Of a stretch of 64,000 nucleotides of DNA, positions 58,560 to 64,000 are shown piece after piece. Both the position numbers and the translations under genes were made by a program. The notes below the pieces were generated by a model that searched no databases, was not told the origin of the DNA, and saw only the letters and a program-made list of their open reading frames with translations. Each line of letters opens with the position of its first letter. The stretch's first letter is position 1. This DNA comes from VGBO01 sp964453335. Its GTDB lineage: Bacteria > Actinomycetota > Acidimicrobiia > Acidimicrobiales > CAIXPF01. The stretch covers positions 62,001-126,000 of the forward strand of contig CAYVOK010000002.1 of the NCBI GenBank assembly GCA_964453335.1. The letters are read 5' to 3'.

Positions 58560-59306
58560 CTACTGGAGGGCCTTGTACGCCCCGCCGTCGACGTGGAGCG
58601 AGGCGCCGGTGATGTAGCGCGCCGACTCCGAGCACAGGAACGCGGCGCAGCGACCGAAGTCGCCCGGATCGCCGATCGTGCCCGTCGGGACGGTCGCAGC
58701 GAGCTCGGCGAGCGCCGCGTCGTCGAGGTTGCCGAGGCGGGGGGTGAGGTGCGACCCGGGCTGGATCGTGTTCACGGTCACCCCGTCCTTCGCGACCTCG
58801 AGCGCCACCGTCTTGAGGAACCCGGTCACCCCGGCGCGCGCCGTGTTCGACAGGATCAGGTACGGGATCGGCTGACGCACCGAGATCGACGTGATGGCGA
58901 CCACCCGACCCCAGCCACGCGCCTGCATCGGGGGGATCGCGGCGTAACACATCGCCACGACGGACCGCAGGTTGAGGTCGAGCGCGTCGGCGAAGGCCGC
59001 CTCCGGGGTCGTCGCGAACGTGCCGGGCGGAGGACCACCGCCGTTCGCCACGAGGATGTCGACCGAGCCGAGCGCGGCGATCGCCGCCTCGACGAAGGAC
59101 CGGGCACCGTCGGGGGTCGACACGTCGGCGACGAGGGGGACCACGTCGCCGTCGATGGTCGCCGCGGCGGCCTCGATCCGTTCGGCCGTGCGGGCACACA
59201 TCGCGACCCTGCACCCCGCCTCGGCGAGGGCACGCGCAGTGGCGAGGCCGAGGCCCGACGAGGCGGCGGCGACGGCGGCGGTACGACCGGAGATTCCGAG
59301 ATCCAT
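58560..59306 (-). CDS. Short-chain dehydrogenase with altered catalytic site
   Basis: 248 residues, Rossmann fold. The cofactor loop is AAASSGLGLATARAL, and NGGGPPPG replaces the usual NAG. The active-site Ser and Tyr can be placed in ITSISVRQPIPYLILSN, but the Lys of YxxxK is Ser. SDRs with this NGGPPP/LSN pattern form a known divergent group. It ends GASLHVDGGAYKAL. Substrate unknown. TACGCT 6 bases before the ATG predicts a leaderless mRNA. Confidence 0.82.
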   Translation of the reverse strand: MDLGISGRTAAVAAASSGLGLATARALAEAGCRVAMCARTAERIEAAAATIDGDVVPLVADVSTPDGARSFVEAAIAALGSVDILVANGGGPPPGTFATTPEAAFADALDLNLRSVVAMCYAAIPPMQARGWGRVVAITSISVRQPIPYLILSNTARAGVTGFLKTVALEVAKDGVTVNTIQPGSHLTPRLGNLDDAALAELAATVPTGTIGDPGDFGRCAAFLCSESARYITGASLHVDGGAYKALQ

Positions 59307-59312
59307 GGGCGG

Positions 59313-59318
59313 AGCGTA
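59313..59318 (-). promoter_or_regulatory. Predicted leaderless -10 box for the 59306 SDR
   Basis: Minus-strand TACGCT, 6 bases before the ATG. Confidence 0.45.
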
Positions 59319-59337
59319 CCTGCCCCGCCCTGCGGCC

Positions 59338-59985
59338 TCAGCTGTAGAAGGGGTTCTCGCCGGCCGTGTGGTCGGTGGCGTCGATGACCTCGTTCACCTG
59401 CGGCAGCGCTTCCTTGATCGCCGCCTGGATCCCGTTGGTCAGCGTGGCCCGACTCATCGAGCAGCCCTGACAGCCGCCACCCATGGTCACGTACACGTTG
59501 CCGGTGTCCTCGTCGACGCCGACGAGCGTGGCGAACCCGCCGTGGCTCGCGAGCGACGGGTTGACCGACTTCTCGAGCAGCGTGCGGACGTTCTCGGCAA
59601 GCGTCCCGTCGAGGGCGAGGTCGAGCCCGGCGAGGGGGTTCGGACGGTTCGGGTTGCGGATCACGAGCCCGCTCTGACCGGGGCTCGTCGGCAGGTCCAA
59701 CGTCGCTCCCTGGAGCTGCAGGATGCTCCCTGCCGGCACGATCACGGGGAGGCCGCCCTGGTCGACCACGGAGTCACCCTCGGGAACGGCGTGCAGGGCC
59801 TCGAAGCTGAGGTCGTACTGGTACTCGACGCCGAGATGGCCGGTGACCTCGACCCGGAGGCCGAGCGTCTCGGGGGCCTCCTCGGCCGAGCGGATCTCGA
59901 GCACCTTCTCCACGGCGCGGTCGGTGACGGCGAGCACCACGTCGGTCACGAGCTGGTCGGTTCCGGCGACGTCGTCCACGGTCAT
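59338..59985 (-). CDS. nfuA: Iron-sulfur carrier protein NfuA-type
   Basis: 215 residues. The N-terminal half resembles degenerate A-type carriers (EKVLEIRSAEEAPETLGLRV). The C-terminal Nfu domain holds the cluster Cys pair in MGGGCQGCSMSRATLTNGIQ, followed by EALPQVNEVIDATDH. It would deliver [4Fe-4S] clusters to target enzymes; MoaA and the ferredoxin are possible clients, an inference. The ATG has a very strong GGAGGAGGAG site, and a TAGGTT box at 60033-60038 may be the promoter. Confidence 0.9.
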   Translation of the reverse strand: MTVDDVAGTDQLVTDVVLAVTDRAVEKVLEIRSAEEAPETLGLRVEVTGHLGVEYQYDLSFEALHAVPEGDSVVDQGGLPVIVPAGSILQLQGATLDLPTSPGQSGLVIRNPNRPNPLAGLDLALDGTLAENVRTLLEKSVNPSLASHGGFATLVGVDEDTGNVYVTMGGGCQGCSMSRATLTNGIQAAIKEALPQVNEVIDATDHTAGENPFYS

Positions 59986-60035
59986 GTCCGCTCCTCCTCC
60001 CGCCGTCGAATTCGCACGACGCGCATAGGAGAAAC

Positions 60036-60833
60036 CTACCGACCGCCGTCGTCCTTTGCGACGGTGCGCCACTCCTGGCCGCCGCCGTGGACGTTGATCT
60101 TCTCCCCCGTGAGGTACGACGCCGCCGGCGAGCAGAAGAACCGCACCACGTCCGCCACGTCCTCGGGTCGGCACACCCGCCCGAACGGCATCCCGCCGTC
60201 GAGGTCCCTGATGTCGGTCACGCCGGTGACCGCCTTCGCGAGCCGCTGCCCCATGTCGGTGTCGACGAGACCCGGGGCGACGACGTTCACGTGGATCCCG
60301 TGCGGGCGCTCCTCCTTGGCGAGGGTGAAGGCGAGCGCCTCGAGCGCCGCCTTGCCCATGTTGTACGGCGCGCCGTTCGCCCCCATCGTCAAGGTCGCGA
60401 CGGAGGAGATGACGACGATGTCGCCGCGGGGACGCGTCCGCAGGTGCGGGACCACCTCGTGGCAGAGGTACCAGGCGCCGAACGCGTGCGTGCGCACCAC
60501 CCGCTCGAACTCCTCCGGGTCGCTGTCCACCACCGACTGGCCGCGGCTCGCGATCGCGCCGTTGCTGACGAGGATGTCCACGTGGCCGAAGTGGTCGACG
60601 GTCTCGGCGACGAGGCGACGGCAGTCCTCGAGGGAGTCGACCGACGCCCCGACGGCGAGGGCTTCACGGCCGAGGGCGCGGATGTCGGCAACCGTCCGTT
60701 CGGCGGCCTCCCGGTCGCGCCGGTAGTTCACGACCACGTCCGCGCCGTCTGCGGCGAGGCCGAGCGAGATCCCCCGTCCGATGCCTCGTCCGCCGCCGGT
60801 CACGATCGCGACCCGTCCGTCACATGCGCCCAC
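60036..60833 (-). CDS. Short-chain dehydrogenase/reductase (FabG-like)
   Basis: 265 residues. Classic SDR: TGGGRGIGRGISLGLA, the NGAIAS region, the ISSVATLTMG Ser, and YNMGKAA with catalytic Tyr and Lys. INVHGGGQEWRTV ends the fold. It is probably a 3-oxoacyl reductase-type enzyme; substrate unknown. The GTG at 60833 follows GGAGGG by 9 bases and is preferred over an ATG 9 codons upstream. Confidence 0.88.
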   Translation of the reverse strand: MGACDGRVAIVTGGGRGIGRGISLGLAADGADVVVNYRRDREAAERTVADIRALGREALAVGASVDSLEDCRRLVAETVDHFGHVDILVSNGAIASRGQSVVDSDPEEFERVVRTHAFGAWYLCHEVVPHLRTRPRGDIVVISSVATLTMGANGAPYNMGKAALEALAFTLAKEERPHGIHVNVVAPGLVDTDMGQRLAKAVTGVTDIRDLDGGMPFGRVCRPEDVADVVRFFCSPAASYLTGEKINVHGGGQEWRTVAKDDGGR

Positions 60834-60893
60834 GTCGTCGGTCCCTCCCTGCGACGGCATCCCGGTCCGCCGCCGACACAGCATGCCCGGCCG

Positions 60894-61706
60894 TCAGTCG
60901 GTGCGCAGGTCCGCGACGACCGCCCAGTGGTCGGAGGGGATCACACCGTCGATCGGCGTCGCCCCGGCGAGCCGGGTGAGAACCGGCGTCCCGAGCGGCT
61001 TCGGTCGCGGCCAGGACACGAGCACGTAGTCGATGCGACGGTTCGGCCAGGTCGCCTCGGCCAGATACGGGTTGGTGCCGTCCCAGGTGTCCCCGCGGCC
61101 GAACCCGGCCACGTCCCAGGCGTCGGTGAACACGAGCCCGGGGTACGCCGGCCCCGTCGCGCCGGTGAGGAGTCGGATCTCGTCGCTCTGGGGGACCGCG
61201 TTCAGGTCACCGAGCAGCACCGCCGGGAACCCGACGGTCGGGTCGGGTCGTTCGGCGGCGACGAGTTCGGCGACGGCACGCACCTGTGCGACCCGGTCGG
61301 CGGTGCGGTCGAAGGGCCAGTCGAGGTGCGTGGTGACCACGCACAGCTCGCCGAAGGGGCTGGCGATCCGCACGGCGAGGGCGGTGCGGTGCGACGGCGC
61401 ACCGTCGGCGCGTGGCAACGTGACGGCCTTGCTCGCCACGATCGGCCAACGGCTGAGCACCGCGTTCGTGAACGCGAGCGCCGTGCCGTCGTCACGTTCG
61501 TGGAACCGGACCTGTGGCGTCGCGTGGTGGTAGCCGAGGGACCGGGCGAGTTCGGCCGCCTGGTCGACCCCGCCACGCTCGACGAAGACCTCCTGCAGCC
61601 CGATGACGTCGGCCGCCTCGGCGCGCAGGACCTCGGCGATCGCCGGTTGGCGGCGTTCCCACGGGCCGAACCGCCACCACAGGTTCCACGTCATCACCCG
61701 CAGCAC
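60894..61706 (-). CDS. Endonuclease/exonuclease/phosphatase family protein
   Basis: 270 residues. EEP-fold residues are MTWNLWWRFGPW (Asn), GLQEVFVE (metal Glu), TTHLDWPFDRT (His), LLGDLNAVP (Asp and Asn), RIDYVLVS and SDHWAVVADL (Asp-His). The family covers DNases, phosphatases and sphingomyelinases, so the exact substrate is open. No signal peptide. TAGCGT 6 bases before the GTG start predicts a leaderless mRNA. Confidence 0.88.
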   Translation of the reverse strand: MLRVMTWNLWWRFGPWERRQPAIAEVLRAEAADVIGLQEVFVERGGVDQAAELARSLGYHHATPQVRFHERDDGTALAFTNAVLSRWPIVASKAVTLPRADGAPSHRTALAVRIASPFGELCVVTTHLDWPFDRTADRVAQVRAVAELVAAERPDPTVGFPAVLLGDLNAVPQSDEIRLLTGATGPAYPGLVFTDAWDVAGFGRGDTWDGTNPYLAEATWPNRRIDYVLVSWPRPKPLGTPVLTRLAGATPIDGVIPSDHWAVVADLRTD

Positions 61707-61712
61707 GGGCGG

Positions 61713-61718
61713 ACGCTA
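61713..61718 (-). promoter_or_regulatory. Predicted leaderless -10 box for the EEP gene
   Basis: Minus-strand TAGCGT, 6 bases before the GTG at 61706. Confidence 0.45.
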
Positions 61719-61732
61719 CCTCGCGGCGGTGC

Positions 61733-62857
61733 TCAGACCCCGAGCGACCGGCCGACGATCTCCTTCATGATCTCGTTCGTCCCGCCGTAGATCGGCTGCA
61801 CACGGGCGTCGTCGACGAACCGGCCGATGTCGGTGGCGGTCGGGTCCCCGAGCAGGTCGAAGCACCCTTCGGTGATCCGCTGCCCGACGTCGGTCGCCCA
61901 CCACTTCGCCGCCGCCGCGTCCGCCGCGTCGAACCCGCCGGCGTCGACCGCGGCGACGCAGCGGTCGAGATACGTCCAGCCGACCTGCAGCGCCGTGTGC
62001 ATCTCGGCGAAGCGGAACCGCGCGTGCTGGCCGACCGATCGTCCGATGCGTGCCACGGTGCGGTCGAAGCACGCCTGTGCGAGCGACAGCCCGGCCACCG
62101 CCATGACGAGTCGCTCACGGGGGAGGTTGCGCATGAGCAGGTAGAACCCCTCGCCCTCGGCGCCGAGCAGGTTCGCGACGGGGACCTCGGCACCGTCGAA
62201 GTGCAGCTCCGCGGTGTCCTGGGTGCGCAGGCCGACCTTGCGGAGCGCCCGACCCACGCCGAACCCCGGGGTGTCGCGCTCGACGACGAGCAGGCTCAGC
62301 CCGCGGTGCCGTTCGGTGCGGTCGGTGCGCACCGCCACGATCACCAGATCCGCCGACACGCCGTTCGAGATGAACGTCTTCGCACCGTGCAGCACGTACC
62401 GGTCACCGACGCGCTCCGCCGTCGTCCCGATCGACGCGAGGTCCGACCCGGTCGCCGGTTCGCTCATCGCGATGGCGAGGATCGAACGTCCCGTGCACAC
62501 GTCGCCGAGCCAGCGCTCCTGCTGTTCCGGCGTGCCGATCGACCAGAGGTAGGGCGCGCAGATCTCCGCATGGGTGACGAGCGCCCACGCCGCGCCGGCG
62601 TCGCCTGCCCGGTGCAGTTCGTCGCACAGCACGGCGTTGCGCCGGAAGTCGACGCCGCCGCCACCGCCGAAGGCCGGCGGCCCGTCGAGGCACAGCAGGC
62701 CCGCCGTCGCCGCGTCGTGGAACAGTTCCCGGCCGAACCCGCCCCGCGCGGTCCACGCGTCGAGGTTCGGCACGACCCGGTCAGTGACGAAGGCACGCGC
62801 CCGGTCACGGAAGGCGGACTCGTCGGCGGTGCGGTCGACCCGGAGCGAGGGGAGCAT
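61733..62857 (-). CDS. Acyl-CoA dehydrogenase
   Basis: 374 residues. FAD-dependent enzyme that puts a 2,3-double bond into acyl-CoA. Seen are AMSEPATGSDLASIGTTAER, GAKTFISNGVSADLVIV, KVGLRTQDTAELHFDGAEVP and the C-terminal IYGGTNEIMKEIVGR. Acyl-chain preference cannot be told. The ATG at 62857 is chosen; a direct repeat GAGCATC (62852-62858 and 62865-62871) covers it and offers another, out-of-frame ATG. Confidence 0.9.
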   Translation of the reverse strand: MLPSLRVDRTADESAFRDRARAFVTDRVVPNLDAWTARGGFGRELFHDAATAGLLCLDGPPAFGGGGGVDFRRNAVLCDELHRAGDAGAAWALVTHAEICAPYLWSIGTPEQQERWLGDVCTGRSILAIAMSEPATGSDLASIGTTAERVGDRYVLHGAKTFISNGVSADLVIVAVRTDRTERHRGLSLLVVERDTPGFGVGRALRKVGLRTQDTAELHFDGAEVPVANLLGAEGEGFYLLMRNLPRERLVMAVAGLSLAQACFDRTVARIGRSVGQHARFRFAEMHTALQVGWTYLDRCVAAVDAGGFDAADAAAAKWWATDVGQRITEGCFDLLGDPTATDIGRFVDDARVQPIYGGTNEIMKEIVGRSLGV

Positions 62858-62888
62858 CGGCGCCGAGCATCGCAGACCGCCGCCGCCC

Positions 62889-63086
62889 TCACCAGCGGCT
62901 CGCGCAGAACCCGTCGTAGTCGGTCTCGTTCTCCGGATCGGTGCGGGCGATCGCGTCGCCGAGCGGCAGACCCGACGCCCGGAGTTCGGCGACACGGTCG
63001 AGCATCGTCGCGGCCCGGGCCGGCCCGTACTCGTTGATCCACGCCCAGCGCGTCTGCTCGAGCCGTCGTTCGTCGGTGATCGTCAT
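62889..63086 (-). CDS. Small hypothetical protein
   Basis: 65 residues, not recognised. MTITDERRLEQTRWAWINEY, then GPARAATMLDRVAELRASGL and a C-terminal DYDGFCASRW. It is charged and helical with no membrane segment. Its codon use is that of a real gene, and it lies just upstream of the acyl-CoA dehydrogenase gene on the same strand. Confidence 0.6.
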   Translation of the reverse strand: MTITDERRLEQTRWAWINEYGPARAATMLDRVAELRASGLPLGDAIARTDPENETDYDGFCASRW

Positions 63087-63157
63087 CGCAGCAGCGTGAC
63101 GACGTCCGCAGGCCCGCACCAGGGTCGGAGGTCCCGCCGGAAGTCCCGACGCAGCCC

Positions 63158-63694
63158 TCAGGGCAGGACGCCGGCGTGCGCGAGCGCCATCCGGACCAGC
63201 CGGTCGTGCCCGCTCGACATCTCACGGCGGATGTCGCCGCGTGTCGCCTCGTCCGGGGTGAGCCACGTGAGCTCGAGGGAGTTCTCCGCAGGGCGGCAGT
63301 CGCCGTCGACGGGCACCACGAACGCCAGGCTCACGGCGTGCTGTCGCGGGTCGTGGAACCCGGTGATCCCCTGGTCGGGGAAGTACTCGACGACCGTGAA
63401 CGGCGACACCTCGACCGGCAGACGCGGGAGCGCGACCGGTCCGAGGTCCTTCTCGAGGTTGCGGAGCAGGGCGTCACGGATGCGTTCCCCGTGGAGGACC
63501 CGCCCCGACACCACGGCACGGCTGATCGTGCCGTCGGCCATCGCCCGGAGCAAGAGACCGACGTGGGTCAGGCGACCGAGGGCGTCGACGCGCACCGGCA
63601 CCGCGTCGACGTAGACGAGCGGGACCTGACCGCGGACGGTCTCGATCTCATCGGGTGCGAGCCACCCGGTCCGTGTCTGCGTGCGGTCGTTCAC
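63158..63694 (-). CDS. DUF4916 (Nudix-fold) protein
   Basis: 178 residues. GWLAPDEIETVRGQVPLVYV, VGLLLRAMADGTISRAVVSG, LLRNLEKDLGPVALPRLP, SPFTVVEYFPDQGITGFHDP and RQHAVSLAFVVPVDGDC follow the DUF4916 family, which has a Nudix-like fold. The canonical Nudix box is degenerate (ERIRDALLRNLEKDLG region). Function unknown. The GTG at 63694 overlaps the stop of the upstream gene as GTGA. Confidence 0.78.
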   Translation of the reverse strand: MNDRTQTRTGWLAPDEIETVRGQVPLVYVDAVPVRVDALGRLTHVGLLLRAMADGTISRAVVSGRVLHGERIRDALLRNLEKDLGPVALPRLPVEVSPFTVVEYFPDQGITGFHDPRQHAVSLAFVVPVDGDCRPAENSLELTWLTPDEATRGDIRREMSSGHDRLVRMALAHAGVLP

Positions 63695-63999
63695 GTTCCG
63701 GTCCGATCGACGAGGGCGCCCCCATCGTACGGCCCGTCCCCTCCGGTTCCGACGCGGTCGACGCGCGCGAGCCCTGCGACGAGCCCTCCCCCGGGGGCCG
63801 CCGACCAGCGCAGCACGGTCGCCGACCCGTCGTCCGCGTCGACCACGAGATCGCCGTCGAGCACCTCGATCCCGCGCCCCCACACCGCCACGATCCACGA
63901 CACGTCGACGACGACGCGCACGGCGCTCGCCCGACCGTCGAGCCGCCCCTCCACGGCGGGCGGGCCGGCACCGCGTTCGACGACGCCGCACGACAGCGG
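63691..63999 (-). CDS. Hypothetical protein, C-terminal part (runs off the window)
   Basis: The frame is open from the right edge (starting PLSCGVVERGAGPP) to the TGA at 63691, so the true start lies beyond 64000. A GTG at 63954 is internal and need not be the start. Visible are VRVVVDVSWIVAVWGRGIEV and DDGSATVLRWSAAPGGGL. Not recognised. Its stop overlaps the DUF4916 start, suggesting one operon. Confidence 0.55.
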   Translation of the reverse strand, partial: PLSCGVVERGAGPPAVEGRLDGRASAVRVVVDVSWIVAVWGRGIEVLDGDLVVDADDGSATVLRWSAAPGGGLVAGLARVDRVGTGGDGPYDGGALVDRTGT

Positions 64000-64000
64000 C

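Overview
The window is chromosomal DNA of a very high-GC actinobacterium. Many starts are GTG and neighbouring genes often overlap by 4 bases (ATGA/GTGA). Two tiny basic ribosomal proteins known from actinobacteria, bS22 and bL37, are present. Housekeeping genes follow the usual actinobacterial order (metG-tatD-rsmA-ispE, glmU-prs-rplY-pth, mfd-mazG-eno). Gene content rich in CoA-thioester enzymes fits the class Acidimicrobiia best; that placement is an inference. No rRNA, CRISPR array, phage or insertion sequence was seen, and no gap between genes exceeds 300 bases.

Layout. 1-15.2 kb is a housekeeping block, almost all on the minus strand: rmuC, metG, tatD, rsmA, ispE, then tRNA-Gln, glmU, prs, rplY, pth, mfd, two related secretion-chaperone lipoproteins, mazG and the start of eno. 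15.3-23.5 kb mixes a metallo-hydrolase, an FAD oxidoreductase, two enoyl-CoA hydratase family genes, a membrane desaturase, rsmI, a DUF192 gene, bL37, a QueF-like reductase and a PfkB sugar/nucleoside kinase. 23.6-28.6 kb holds aminopeptidase N, a Nudix gene and a ferredoxin/ferredoxin reductase pair. 28.6-33.4 kb holds a degenerate adenylate-forming protein translationally coupled to a membrane-anchored molybdopterin oxidoreductase, plus an S58 peptidase. 33.5-38.8 kb is pantothenate synthesis (DUF2520-panC-panB), a phosphoribosyltransferase, an AlkA-type glycosylase and a CoA transferase. 39-46.6 kb is tRNA-Ala with a surface-polysaccharide gene pair, molybdenum cofactor genes (moaC, moaA, moeA), galU and an fmdB-like gene behind a CIRCE-like operator. 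46.6-52.1 kb is mtnP, a PHP hydrolase, the TldD/TldE protease and a thioesterase. 52.2-55.1 kb is dxs and two carotenoid-tailoring genes. 55.1-64 kb is lipid/CoA metabolism (thiolase, HMG-CoA-synthase-like protein, two SDRs, acyl-CoA dehydrogenase), a VapBC-type toxin-antitoxin pair, nfuA and small genes.

Connections. ispE and dxs serve the MEP isoprenoid pathway, which would feed the carotenoid genes. moaA/moaC/moeA would supply cofactor to the molybdenum enzyme near 31 kb. Many genes have a TANNNT -10 box only 6-9 bases before the start codon, which predicts leaderless mRNAs. The most unusual points are a tRNA whose CCA end shares a base with the glmU start codon, a GlmU lacking its acetyltransferase core, a hairpin that puts a start codon in its loop just after tRNA-Ala, a CIRCE-like operator before fmdB, and a symmetric divergent -10 with a 17-codon leader ORF before tldD.
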